In this document: one piece after another, positions 36,001-44,554 of the stretch
How positions within the stretch are numbered: the stretch's first letter is position 1
Layout of the letters: every line of letters starts with the position of its first letter
From: Tribonema minus
Lineage: Eukaryota; Sar; Xanthophyceae; Tribonematales; Tribonemataceae
NCBI GenBank assembly: GCA_017506865.1
Contig: JAFCMP010000201.1
Coordinates: 1,076,001-1,140,000, forward strand
Direction of reading: 5' to 3'
Length of the DNA: 64,000 nt
The notes under the pieces: model-generated
The model's database searches: none
The model's input: only the letters and a program-made list of their open reading frames with translations
Told to the model about the DNA's origin: nothing
Program-made: the position numbers and the translations under genes

Positions 36001-39000
36001 AATGAGAAAACGAGAATCTGCAATTTGCTGATGGCATATTGCTTAAGGCCTCCAAAGATGTTGTACATTATGTGCCAATCGTCGTACTCCTCATCGGGCC
36101 AGTGAACGACCATGAGAACAACCTTCTGCAAAATGTGCACAGTGCCACCTGTCTTGTCACACACACGACAGTTCATATACAGTACACTCTTGCACTGTAA
36201 CAGTACACGCACCTTGTCCGTGCCCGGCGAATCGGGGTGCGCGACGCTGATGAACCAATTCTTTGTCTTGTTGCGCATGGTGCAGCGGAACAGTGTCAGG
36301 TTGGGGGGCCTCTCCGGCTCGGGGGTCCCCTCCGCAACTTCAATTGTGTACTTGGGCGACCCATCCTGACCCGTGCCCGAGTATCGGTAGCGCCCATTGG
36401 CCTTCTCAGTTCCGGCTCCCTCCACCACGTACTCTCTGCAGATACATACATACCACGGCAATGTCAGTGCTCAGTCAATGGCGTTCCGCGTCCCTCTACG
36501 CAAAGGAATGCGCCGTCGTGTGTGATGTGTATAATATAACTTCAAGTGAGCTGCCGCAGCCACGACTGTGTGGGTGCAGGATCCCCCCTGGACGTGTCTA
36601 AAACATCAACTTTGCTCGTGCATACTGTTTAAGTAAATGCATCCAGGTATGCAGCAGTAACAGGCATGCTGCCAACTTTGCTAGTCTACCTGACTGATAC
36701 TTCCTCCAATTGATGGCAGTGTAGATGCAGCGCCGCTTTGCCTGTACAAACCTTATTCTATTCCCACGCATCCATAGCAGTGTTGGCGTAATTGGTGAGG
36801 TACACTCTCAGGCAACCAAATCAAATTTCCTGCAGAAAGGCCAGCCCCCGCCAGCAATGTGTGGTCATCTCCTCACCTGGGGGGAGGCCGAGCACTGGGC
36901 CTTGCATGGGGGTACACAGCCTTTTCGCGCCCTGAGCAAGAACTAGTAAAAAGTACACAGCCCTTGTAACGCAAGAAAATTGAATTTTCCACAGAGAGGC
37001 CAGCCCCCGCCAACAATGTATGCAAAATCATCTCCTCACCGGGGGGGGGGGGGGGGGGGGGAGCACTAGTCTAGGTCTTTGCATGGGGTACACGCCCCTT
37101 GTAATGCCAGAAATCAAAATATATGTAGAGGGGCCAGCCCCCGCCATCAATGTGTGCAAAGTCATCTCCTCACCTGGGGGGGGGGCGAGCTTCTCCAGCC
37201 GTCTCAATCAACTCAGGGACTTGCTCCCAGCCAAACAAGCGCAGCGGCAGCGAACCACTCCTCAGATACTTCAACGTCAGCTGAAGCCAGAAGTCAAAGA
37301 CCTGGTGGAGGGAAGGCGATTGCGCGAGTGGAGTGTCAACTTCAAGTTGTATACAGGGGACCCGGAGCAGAGCACAGCGTCATTGTTGATTGGCACAGAC
37401 CGATAGAAGTGGGCACGCAGCTGCAGGCAATCCCAGGGCTAGGGTTAGGGTTAGGTTTAGGCTTGGAAAAGCAAGAGCTCACCCATCATTGCCTCTTGTT
37501 GTTTTGAGGTAATTGGGTCAACTGAGGCTGGAGTAGGGGCAGGCTGCCCTAGCCCGTACCGCAATCATAACCCTATCGCCCACTCAGCATGAGCTGCTTG
37601 CTTTGGGCTCTCAGGTCTCAGTGGCCTGTACTGGCTGCTTCCTCAAGCAACTAACTACCACACTTGAAGTACTGAAGTCAGTAATAATCCCTTGTGCAAG
37701 TTGTAGACATTGACAAGCCAGACCACTGATTATGCCAATGCCGGGCAGTCTCCCGCCTGCCACTACATATCACGCATCAGCTCCTTCAGCTTTCATCGGC
37801 CAGTAGGAGCCTTGCATACATACATATTATGCGTCAGGGACAAAAGCAACAGCGAAGAGCAGCACTTGACAACTTCCTTGATGCACATCACTAATAGTAG
37901 ATAAAGGCTGCGCATAGGTTAGGGCTGGGTTAACCTATCCCTTTGAGGGTTACCTATCCCTGTAGGGGTTGAGGTTAGGATAAGCCCTAAAACTAACCCT
38001 AAAGGCACCGTCACGAGACTGACAAGGCATCATGACACCAACCTCTTCAGAGTTCTCAGGACCATACCACCCCATGATTGTTTTCAAGGCCCGCAAGATG
38101 TCGCCGATTGTCTGTTACATCAAGACAAGCAGGGGGGTAGCGGTGAGCTTGAAAGTGACCTGAAGATGAGCATTACGCTGAGATTGAGGTGCGGGTGAAG
38201 GGCGAAACAAAATGCCGAGGGGTCCAGACTCTAGTATACCTACTGTTGGGCCATGACATTGCTGGTAGGTAGTGTTTCACACTAGCATCTGAGAGACAAG
38301 GGTTGATTGAAAAGCATAACCTGCCTGTCTGATGGCCTGATTAAGGCAAGTGCACTCCAATATGGCTAACAATATAAGGTGCACGCAATACAAATGAGTC
38401 ACCCCAGCACAGTGGCAAAGACCACGCCTATGTGCTGTAACACAGAGTCACCTTGCAGATGGGGCATTCATTGGGGATGGGACCAGGGACCGGTCACAAA
38501 TTGGCCACAGAAGGTGCCGCAACCAAGCCCACCCAGCACAGACACACATGCAAAGCCATCAAAGGGCTCATGACGCATGAAAATGTGGTGAGAGCGGCCC
38601 AACTTCAAACCAGATGTCAAATTTTCAACTACAGCAGAAAAGGCATATGGCCCTACTTCAACATTATGTTGAAACTTCAATTACAGGTGTAGGTTCGCCA
38701 AGGGTATGAGGGTACGTAGGTATGCCTTACCTCGCTGAGCTCTTTCTTGAGCTCATCCTCACTGAGCAGCAGCATCTGCTCCATGATCAGTTTGCACAGG
38801 TATGTGGTGCCCTCGATGTCATCGGTGCTGCTGCAAATGCGCAAATAAGAGGACGGAAAGCGACGATGATAGTTAGAGGCAGTGCACTGACTTGACCATC
38901 CTGTTACAACGACCAATAACAGTAGTGGGATGGCACAGGCAACTGTTCTTTCCGACACCAATGGCAGCCCCTGTGAATGATGACAAAGCACTGCGCAGAC

Positions 39001-42000
39001 TTGACCCTCATGTGCGCTGACTTGACCCTCATGCCAGGTGCCCAAATGACAGTGCATGTCACATGAACCTATATCAGGCAACGACACCGGCCACGTGCCA
39101 TTTAGTGAGGAAATGCAGCACCTTGCTACATTCCCCACATGGCCCAGTATGTGCATGCTGCATCAATCAAGTGTCACGGCATGGTATGTGTGCTGCATGC
39201 TTCATGATATGCTTGTCTGCTGTTGCAAAGCAGGCCGCAAGTTGAACGCATGGGTATCGCATCCTGGCGATAGATATATACCAGCCTCGCTGAACACCAA
39301 TGACCAGCACACAATAAATGCGAAATTGGAATCGGGCTACATCATGACCTCATCGCACGCATTCATTGTCAAATGGTGCTGAAGCAGCAGGCACTACATA
39401 CTGCAAGCTCCAGGCGGCAGCATGACCAATTGATGGCCAAATCAAAGTTTGGTCTTCATAACATGACACCGTGATTACAATAGACCACACTTGCTAAAAC
39501 ACTAATGCATGTGTATGCTGGCATCCCAGAAATGACACGTAACGCAATCTCTGTACTGCTGACATCTTCAGATCCTGACTTCGTCATTAAATTGTAGATT
39601 TCTAGCACATGTTTACATGTTTTGAAAGAAAGAGGTACTGTGCTTTGCCGGTTATCTGCATGCATGGCATCAGCCGCAGACTATCGAGTTGCAGTCACAT
39701 GTATTCCAACCCACCCGTTTGCAAACCACACTTCCACTGATGCATGTATAGAACGCACAACTGTTACATAGCGTTCCATGCCACTACTGCACTTAGTGGC
39801 ACGCAAACAACCTTCGCATAGAAGTATACAGTACTTGAAAGCATCCCACACTGCTTGCACCTGTGGCAACAGCACCGCTCTTCGTCAAAACCGCTTGCCA
39901 AACGCAAGCGACACCGCCTGTGACTGTGCCTCGCACGAATCACATGCATAAGTTCTACTTGTAGTACCGTTACCCAAGCAGTTTGCATCTCTGACCATAA
40001 AACTAACCATAGCCCTAACTCTACCTTTCTACCCACGCCATTCACAACATACCAAATATATGCACACTGGTGCGGTGGATGTATCTGGCAAGCACCTCAT
40101 AACTCTGCCTTGTACCCTAGTCCTACTGCTAACCCCAACCCTAAGCTTCGCTTGGCAAACACCACGCGTAACATTCCAAATGCATACTGCACCATCGTTG
40201 AAGTACGTCATCATTGAAGTACAGACTGTTGAAGTTGACATACCTGGCCAGCACTTTGCTCTCCGTCATCGCCTGCACCAGTATCTGCGTCTGCTCCGCC
40301 CCCATCCATCCTGCGGCCACGCTCTTTGACACCGGCGCAGGTGCTGGGCCCTGCAGCACAGCGCCACCTGCGACCTGCTGCGGTGCGGGCACCGACGCTT
40401 GTGCCCGAACCACCCGCAGCAGCTCCAGCAGTGCATCCACTCCCTCGTGCCGGAAGAACTGAGGAGGAGAAACGCAGAGCCAGCGCCGTGGGGTTGTGCC
40501 ATACTCACTAGGAAACACAAATTTCATGATAAGATCAAGAATGTTGTGCATGTGGTACCTACTCCACTTTGGTTAACGCACGTGTTGGAATGGTGGGAGG
40601 GGGCAAGTGCGTGCATAGAGCTAAGTGCATGATTTTGCAAATGTGAAGTCTAATGAACAAAGCGACAGACGCTGTCAGAAGAGAACATGATCATAGCACA
40701 TAATTGCCAGTATTAGTGTTTGAGTTGTATGAGGGCTATGGTAGTTGCTCAGCAGCGGCACAGGTAGCAACCCTAAAACCGAATTCGGTGATGCTTGCAA
40801 GCAACTTGACTGATACATGCATAACCACATGCATACATACACACGCTTACCCGGGCTCACACAAGATGGCATGCATCGTCCCTCCTCGACGAGCCTGCCA
40901 TACATGTATACCCCATACATACAAAGTCGCACTTACACGAGCTCACCAAGAGTGGCATGCATTGTCCTTTCGCCATGAGCCTGCCACTTCGGCTGATATG
41001 CAACCACAGTCATTACATGCGCCAGAAGCTAGCTAATGAGCTACCAACTGCCACTCACCGTGTCGATGCACCGCAGGCGAACCTCGGGCGCTCCAACCTG
41101 GTACGACCAGTGAGGGGAGCGGTGCCCCTTGTAGAAGGGCCTGTTGCTGTCAAACATCAGGCACAGGGTCCTCACGAACTGGCGTTGGGCGTGACTCATG
41201 AGCCACACCAGGATGACTATGGCCTGATCCAGGCTGCGCTCCACGCAGCTCCGCTCGTGCTGCCCGATCTGCCATGCACGTTAATAATGAGGTCGAGGGT
41301 CGTGTTAATGCAGAGTCACGAGCAAGCACGCGTTATCTGTTGAGCAAGCGTGTTTGAGTACAAGAAGTTCAGTGTTGAGGCGCAGGTGAAGTGTGAGGTC
41401 AAGTAGGCCGAGGGCTTGCCGCATGTAATGCCAGTATGCAGCCAACATATCGCTCAATCGGATGGCTGCTCACATAAGATGGACTCATGATTGGACAGCC
41501 CGCACACATTGCAAGGAGTACATCAGCTCAATACTCCACTGGCAATGACAGCCAGTATGGCAGCTCACATCAGTTTCTACATGCAAGCCATGCGACTAGA
41601 GAGCAGCGACAGCTGTTGCATCAGAAAGACGCTCTGCGAAGGCAGGCGACGGTTTAGCGCTGTCATGATGTACTCTGGCTTAGTGGACCATGCCAGACAT
41701 ACATGCATATAAACACACTTCAAAGTTCATGGCTTACTAGTGATGCTCACACCAGCAACACGCTCAACCTGCCATTGATGCAGCCTCGCTGTCGGAACCA
41801 GCAGGCATTGGGAGATAAAGTTGATGTGAACTTCAATAGTGACGCGCGTACCTTGGAGATCTGCTGGTCCAGCAGAATGCTGGTGACCTGGTGAAAGCAG
41901 TCTCGAATGAACGACTGCGTTTCCTCCTCCTCCACCCACTGCCTCGCCTGCGTGAACGACTTGACCGCCAGATCCCAGCCCACAGTCGCGCTTTTTGCCA

Positions 42001-43140
42001 GGCCACCGCGCACCTGCGAATGTGACATTGCGTATGATGCACCAAACTTCAACACTTTGTGTATGATGCACCAAACATCAACATCCTTTGCACCTGAGCT
42101 ATCGAGGCGGCCCAATGAGTCTGCGCGCGTCTTCTTTGAAGCATAAGCGGCATGTGCGGCGTATGGAGCGACAGACATACAGGCGCCATCGCAGCGATGT
42201 CAAGTACCGACTGAAGATGCATGAGTGGATGCTTCCGCACCGCTTTGCACCAAAGCTATACGGAGGTGGCCCACAAGTATGCGCACGTCTACTTTGAAGC
42301 ATAAGCGGCATGCGCGGCGTATGGAATGACAGACACACAAGCGTCATTGCAACAACGTCGAGTACCGACTGAAGATGCACGAGTGGATGCTTTGCAGTGT
42401 TGCACATCAATAGGCTGGTAGCAGCATGTGGCAACAAATCTAACTGGAGGAACTTGACCACAGAAGTACATACTTCGAAGTACATAATCTGATGAATCAC
42501 AGGGCAGATGGTTCTGTGGCCATTGGGACATGGTGTCCAAATCACCATCAACACTGACCGACGTCGAAAAGCAGCTTGAATTCATGAGCAGGACTGCTGA
42601 GAAGCAGCATTTGGAGGATGCGGTACGTACCGCCAGTGAAGCCACCTGAACAGCTCCAGCTGCTTCAGAACAGAAGACAGCTGGTCAGATGTCACTTTGG
42701 ACCATGTCGTAAAAGTGCCCTCTCACCTTATCGAACACCGGCGGCTCATAGTAGTGCACTGGCGCCGCACGGCCAGCTGCATAGTAGGCGCCGCCAACAC
42801 CACCACCAGCACCCACGCCACCACCGCTGCCGCGAAGCCCCCCTGCTACCACCGGCGGCACACCCGGCGGCGCCACCGTTTCCGCCACATGCTGCTGCTG
42901 CTGCGGCACATGCTGCTGCTGCTGCGGCAGCGGAGGTTGCGGCAGAGGCCCCCCGCTGACGCTGTTGCTGTTACCATCGCCGCCTGGGGAGTCGGTGGCA
43001 TCAGCATCGCCGCCGGTGTTCATGTCATCGCCAGCACCAGCGGGGTCCTCAGCATCGGGGTACTGCGCCGCGATTCCCGCAAGCCCTGTAACAGGGCCAT
43101 CGCCGCTGTCGTTGCTGCCAGGGGGCTCACTGGCTGACAT
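1..43140 (-). CDS. USP9X-like: Giant USP9X-type ubiquitin-specific protease (partial, 52 exons placed)
   Basis: Cysteine protease of the USP/UCH family, predicted to remove ubiquitin from proteins; USP9X relatives act on trafficking and signalling substrates. I assembled 52 exons (about 8.9 kb coding, about 2950 residues), start ATG at 43138-43140. Codon phase is consistent at every junction except the exon ending near 36000 (donor unclear) and the exon at 42627-42680 (two possible donors). Order: low-complexity N-terminus, alpha-solenoid, ubiquitin-like segment (about residues 1250-1350), second solenoid, UCH domain (about 2045-2585), C-terminal solenoid. Cys box (15103-15172) and His box (6375-6540) are both present, so the enzyme should be active. 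Human USP9X is about 2550 residues, so this is somewhat longer. The 3' end lies beyond base 1. Introns make up about 80% of the gene. USP24 or USP34 affinity is possible, but the order of blocks follows USP9X best. Confidence 0.92.
343..1017. other. Intron, nothing else recognised
   Basis: Between the last two visible exons of the deubiquitinase gene. It holds a degenerate telomeric stretch at 915-956. No coding or structured element seen. Confidence 0.6.
3368..3435 (-). repeat. Copy of exon 3594-3833 end with donor
   Basis: About 68 bp closely match 3592-3660 with an offset of 224 bp. They hold the last 18 or so codons of that exon (reads LSRICEAFMREVWLSNL instead of LSRICEAFTREVWLSNL) and a GT donor. 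It lies in the intron downstream of the full exon. It may be a relic or an alternative exon; its upstream side lacks the long Ala/Thr-rich part. Confidence 0.75.
4132..4139. repeat. Target-site duplication of the hAT element, left copy
   Basis: CTCTAAAT, identical to bases 5022-5029 on the other side of the element. The exact match implies a fairly recent insertion. Confidence 0.88.
4140..5021 (+). mobile_element. Non-autonomous hAT-family transposon in a deubiquitinase intron
   Basis: The element is 882 bp and sits in the intron between exons 5541-5393 and 3833-3594. Its left end reads CAGAGATGGCGCGTA; the right end read on the other strand is CAGAGGTAGCGCGTA, 13 of 15 matching. It is flanked by a perfect 8-bp direct repeat CTCTAAAT (4132-4139 and 5022-5029). 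Eight-base target duplication with CAGAG-type ends is the hAT signature. Subterminal TACGCGTACGAG-like motifs recur near 4203, 4277, 4926, 4950, 4990 and 5005, a usual arrangement for transposase binding. I see no transposase coding, so it must be mobilised in trans. Strand is arbitrary. Confidence 0.88.
5022..5029. repeat. Target-site duplication of the hAT element, right copy
   Basis: CTCTAAAT, identical to bases 4132-4139. Confidence 0.88.
5942..6345 (-). repeat. Array of degenerate copies of the His-box exon end
   Basis: The end of exon 6375-6540 (Asp run, VLPFDP, then the GTGAGA donor) is repeated about six times downstream in the intron: near 5942, 6030, 6095, 6162, 6235 and 6316. The core on the plus strand is TCTCACCGGGGTCAAATGGC with varying tails. 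Copies at 5942 and 6235 extend furthest into the exon sequence. Spacing is 55-140 bp. Confidence 0.75.
8400..8527. repeat. 35-bp direct repeat flanking the telomeric tract
   Basis: Both copies run from CATTGG through GGCACATGCGCC to ATCCCTT; the only difference is GTGAAA against GTAAAA. The layout resembles a target duplication around an inserted telomeric block. Confidence 0.88.
8435..8492. repeat. Head-to-head telomeric repeat tract
   Basis: Four TTAGGG units run into about five CCCTAA units (one CTCTAA variant), meeting head to head near 8459. On each side lies a 35-bp direct repeat (8400-8434 and 8493-8527) with one mismatch. The whole sits in a deubiquitinase intron. Confidence 0.9.
8948..8982. 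repeat. Second head-to-head telomeric tract
   Basis: Three TTAGGG-type units meet two CCCTAA-type units. No flanking duplication is visible. Confidence 0.85.
9045..9202 (-). repeat. Three degenerate copies of the end of exon 9272-9411
   Basis: Copies near 9048, 9116 and 9172 repeat the plus-strand core CCTGTTGTTGAGCTTGAC, which encodes the exon's last codons (VKLNNR) and the adjacent donor. All lie in the downstream intron. The true exon edge is at 9272. A short TA run lies at 9203-9213. Confidence 0.75.
10405..10490 (-). repeat. Upstream copy of the start of exon 10199-10352
   Basis: This copy holds the acceptor (CTGCAG) and the first 45 or so bases of the zinc-ribbon exon, including the KIPRGC codons, about 95 bp upstream in transcript direction. 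A 4-bp insertion (CGAG) shifts its frame. Here the acceptor side is duplicated, not the donor side. Confidence 0.7.
11407..11436 (-). repeat. Copy of the end of exon 11640-11719
   Basis: The plus-strand core TTACCTGTCTAGTAGGTGCA repeats the donor and last codons of the exon that holds the YHQNDASEF motif. It is 230 bp into the downstream intron and lacks several bases. Confidence 0.6.
14728..14805 (-). repeat. Upstream copy of the start of exon 14528-14671
   Basis: The copy preserves an acceptor and reads LLIVPSFREAICSAA where the true exon reads LFMVPAFREAICSAA. It lies about 105 bp upstream in the preceding intron. Because the protein sequence is nearly kept, use as an alternative exon start cannot be excluded, but it has no matching donor in frame that I can see. 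Confidence 0.7.
18268..18345 (-). repeat. Copy of the end of exon 18409-18605
   Basis: About 75 bp starting TTCATCACCTGCGCAG match 18401-18475. They contain the donor and the final 20 or so codons of the exon. The intervening intron bases (CACTCGTGA...) are also repeated, so the unit is exon end plus intron, about 138 bp. Confidence 0.75.
20460..21190 (-). repeat. Eight-fold array of the exon 21103-21426 end
   Basis: A unit of about 85-95 bp is repeated in the downstream intron at about 20470, 20570, 20650, 20745, 20835, 20925, 21015 and (true exon edge) 21095. Each holds GCTGCAGTGCTCAGC, most a TACCTG donor, and a GC-rich piece coding the exon's Ala/Arg-rich end. Between units lie short AGATCTACATAC spacers. 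This is the largest boundary array in the window. Confidence 0.85.
24182..24255 (-). repeat. Copy of the end of exon 24349-24452
   Basis: The plus-strand segment from CTGAGCACTGCAGCACTC through the AATGGCG and CATGTGCAG blocks matches 24328-24392. It includes the splice donor. Offset is about 143 bp. Confidence 0.7.
26265..26330 (-). repeat. Copy of the end of exon 26380-26581
   Basis: The stretch TACCTGGACTTGAGCGTGGC, continuing to the GGGTGCACCTCC block, is nearly identical to 26376-26422. It repeats the donor and the codons for HPLDTVATLKSR. Offset is about 91 bp. Confidence 0.75.
26600..27048. repeat. Nested tandem repeat in an intron
   Basis: A short unit around ATTGTGAGCGTAGTGACG with CCAGGTTCAGGT occurs four times (near 26618, 26680, 26840 and 26893). 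Two of these, with the following GAAGTTTGTGAGAGGC and TATATGGTTG blocks, form a larger unit of about 220 bp present twice. It lies in the intron upstream of exon 26380-26581. Confidence 0.7.
28586..28800 (-). repeat. Copies of the end of exon 28863-29058
   Basis: At least three partial copies of the plus-strand core CCTGGTGCGAGATGAG with the CTGCTGGG and CTTGAGG blocks lie near 28593, 28710 and 28755. Each repeats the exon end (codons for PLKPPAALISHQ) and its GTACCC-type donor. Intron sequence such as AATGCACTGTG is repeated as well. Confidence 0.7.
29164..29350 (-). repeat. Two upstream copies of the start of exon 28863-29058
   Basis: Copies near 29164-29225 and 29297-29350 repeat the first codons of the exon (RYLHGASEAVKL) and its acceptor. 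Both edges of this one exon are therefore duplicated, each on its outer side. Confidence 0.75.
29577..29680 (-). repeat. Near-complete copy of the end of exon 29769-29934
   Basis: About 100 bp match 29766-29865 with an offset of 189 bp. The copy reads VLAESAEALRLEHVQQRLE where the exon reads IPAESAEALLLEQVQQRLE, and it keeps a GT donor. It also has a possible upstream acceptor (TGTAG near 29669), so a small alternative or cassette exon is possible. Confidence 0.75.
31290..31620 (-). repeat. Degenerate copies of the end of exon 31664-31753
   Basis: The motif TGACCTTGTGGC with a nearby GCAG and TTCTGCAG block, from the end of the exon and its GTCAGG donor, recurs in weaker form near 31290, 31375, 31505 and 31577. 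These copies are more decayed than others in the gene. Confidence 0.5.
33880..33911. repeat. Interstitial CCCTAA array
   Basis: Five perfect CCCTAA units in a deubiquitinase intron. Shorter arrays of two to four units or degenerate forms occur near 105, 915, 9241, 10837, 13465, 13725, 15837, 16120, 18203, 22000, 24289, 37440, 46986 and 48452. Most are in the CCCTAA orientation on the plus strand. Confidence 0.85.
34300..34335 (-). repeat. Copy of the end of exon 34429-34541
   Basis: CACCTGAGAAACTTGAGCAG followed by CGGCGTG is repeated exactly here and at 34426-34452, each after a CGACGCAACACAC or CGATGCAACACAC stretch. It holds the donor and the codons for PLLKFLR. A related copy of the exon's other side (GGCAATGGCCCA) is at 34640-34655. 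Confidence 0.75.
36838..37075 (-). repeat. Copies of the end of exon 37174-37301
   Basis: The segment GGCCAGCCCCCGCCA, then ATGTGTG, TCATCTCCTCACC and a G run occurs at 36838-36890, 36990-37062 and (true edge) 37131-37190. Each copy holds the donor and the poly-C codons at the exon end. The G runs differ in length (6, about 20 and 10). Confidence 0.75.
36921..36958 (+). repeat. Dispersed short repeat, copy 3
   Basis: TTTTCGCGCCCTGAGCAAGA then ACTAGTAAAAAGTAC, in a deubiquitinase intron and in opposite orientation to the other two copies. Confidence 0.55.
38831..40243. other. Long intron, nothing recognised
   Basis: About 1.4 kb between exons 38731-38830 and 40244-40458. A small duplication CTGACTTGACCCTCATG lies near 39000-39035. 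No coding frame with domain-like sequence was seen. Confidence 0.55.
42085..42400. repeat. Tandem duplication in an intron
   Basis: Two units of about 155-170 bp, starting near 42085 and 42243, share CTTTGAAGCATAAGCGGCAT and GTACCGACTGAAGATGCA blocks. They lie upstream of exon 41852-42013. I see no exon edge in them; they encode nothing I recognise. Confidence 0.7.
42627..43140 (-). other. USP9X-like gene: N-terminal exons
   Basis: Exon 1 is 42727-43140, 138 codons starting MSASEPPGSND. It is Gly/Pro/Gln rich with two short Gln runs, predicted disordered as in USP9X. It ends in a Val-Phe-Asp-Lys motif before a GTGAGA donor. Exon 2 is 42627-42680 (LSSVLKQLELFRWLHWR...). Its donor lies in GGTACGTACCG; only the inner GTACCG keeps frame with exon 3, unless a small exon was missed. 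An in-frame stop lies upstream of the ATG with no earlier ATG between, which supports this start. Confidence 0.75.
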
Positions 43141-43940
43141 GGCTGGCGCTGCCGATGAGAAGGTGCCCCCCGTGCTGCTGCTGCGGGTCTGGCCAGGCTA
43201 GCCAGCACGCCGCGCCAGTTTCAGCATGCACGCACCGTGCCTGGATGTGGCAGTCAGAATGGTGATGGTGAGCTGACAGAATGCAGGCATGTGGAAAGGT
43301 TGCTTCCAAGAAAAGCAGACGTGACATGGCGGTGAGGAGAGACCAGGAATAGAGAGCTGGACTGTGCGCTGTCTGTAGGTACATTAACTCTCTTGCTGTG
43401 CGAGTTGCGGCAGAAGAGCTGATGAGGCTTTCATCAAGCAGCACCAAAGTTGAGCGCTCACTTTGAGACGTCTTAAAGTGATCGCTCACAAAGTCGACGT
43501 CTAGTCATGCGCATAGCGACGCCTGCCAGCTGCATGCTTCTGCACGTGGAGAGGTGGAATGTGAAGTCTTATCACTGTTCAACTGCGAATCAAAAGCTTG
43601 AGAGGCGCACGCCACGATCAGTCCGGCCAGAATGCGCAAGCTGCAGTAAAAAGCCTCGAACCTGCACCCACTGACCATGGCACAACCTACCTGCTATGCT
43701 GCCTCAACTCACGCGCAGGATCCAACTCGGAGAAATCTTGGAAGCGGATGACCTGAGGATGAACACAGGTGAGCGGCGATCCCTCTCGACCCGATTTCCA
43801 CCTGCACGCAACGCCTGACGGTGGGGCTGGCCTGCTTGCCGCGAAGCACACGTCCACTACTCTTTCAGCAAGTTGGATTCTTTAACCTAGACGCTGCTAC
43901 TAGGGCTGAAGATCGAGTCGACTTCAACTAAAGAGTGGTG
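43141..43940. promoter_or_regulatory. Probable 5' region of the deubiquitinase gene
   Basis: No TATA box could be assigned. A possible 22-codon minus-strand exon at 43688-43752 (VIRFQDFSELDPARELRQHS, between CAG and GTAGG) may be a 5' exon or belong to an unseen gene. The role as promoter or leader is inferred from position only. Confidence 0.3.
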
Positions 43941-43949
43941 TGTGCAAAA

Positions 43950-44128
43950 GGAGAGCACCGCTGCGGCGGCGGCGAATGGCGCAGCACATTATCACAATGC
44001 AGGAGCTGAAAGATTGAGGCATTGGCGATGGCGCAGCACATGATCAGGAGCCAGGGATTGGTGCCTCAGATCCTTTAGCTCTCTGTATTGTGAATCTGCT
44101 GCACCATCGCCGCCGCCGCAGCGGCTGC
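43950..44128. repeat. Imperfect palindrome, about 85 bp per arm
   Basis: The left arm begins GAGCACCGCTGCGGCGGCGG. The right arm, read on the other strand, begins GAGCAGCCGCTGCGGCGGCG, and both continue through TGCAGCA, TCACAAT, GAGCT and GAGGCA blocks to a centre near 44035. As RNA it would fold into a long hairpin. The left arm also contains a repeat of GGCGCAGCACAT. Confidence 0.8.
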
Positions 44129-44482
44129 TCCCGTACAGCTGCAGCTCAGCATCCATCCGCGACTGATCTACCATGAACGCGTCTCTCAGCAGCAGCTGGT
44201 GTCGCTGTTGTTCGTCTGCCGGCGCCGCCTCGACAGCTGCGGCCTAGGCAAGTTGTGCTGCACCTGCAGCTGCCGCTCCCGCTCATGGGCCATCGCAGCC
44301 GCAAGGCCTTCAGCCCTGCCGCATTCGCGCTGCAGCTGCTGCTGCAGGTGCCGTCGCCACTTCGCCGCCAGACCTTTGCTCACAGCCACACTGGCGTGTT
44401 GAACATCATGGAATGGAGAGATGCGATGGCATGCTTCGTGACAACGTGTGAAGACCACATCACTGCTTTGGTCATCTTGCAA
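43992..44482 (-). other. Possible coding segments, unassigned
   Basis: Two minus-strand frames look protein-like: KWRRHLQQQLQRECGRAEG and on (44220-44420), and DEQQRHQLLLRDAFMVDQSR and on (43992-44225). Both are rich in Gln, Arg and Leu and could form coiled coils. They are in different frames and no splice pair joins them convincingly. The second overlaps the palindrome at 43950-44128. Confidence 0.22.
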
Positions 44483-44554
44483 CTGAAGTGGCCTGAGGGT
44501 GCACCTCGCTTCACAATGAACTTCAATTGTCTAGTGGCGCTTCACGGTTCACGT

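Larger units (their letters stand above)
28863..42013 (-). other. USP9X-like gene: N-terminal alpha-solenoid exons
   Basis: Exons in transcript order: 42013-41852, 41268-41059, 40458-40244, 38830-38731, 38111-38043, 37301-37174, 36435-36213, 36125 to about 36000, 35489-35322, 34541-34429, 33102-33039, 32480-32247, 31753-31664, 30796-30406, 29934-29769, 29058-28863. Blocks recognisable from USP9X/USP24 proteins include SLPLRLFGWEQ (37.2 kb), a stretch before LTAAHIDLIWAACVGK (33.0 kb) and LELLWSLLQ (31.7 kb). The exon at 36 kb keeps a WPDEEYDDWHIMYNIFGGL block, but its donor is unclear because the frame stays open downstream. These helical repeats should form the scaffold around the catalytic domain. 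Confidence 0.82.

Noticed and set aside
42685..43137. Long plus-strand frames opposite the N-terminal exon
   Set aside because: They are antisense shadows of a GC-rich, repeat-coded region; the minus-strand frame has the start, donor and homology-consistent continuation.
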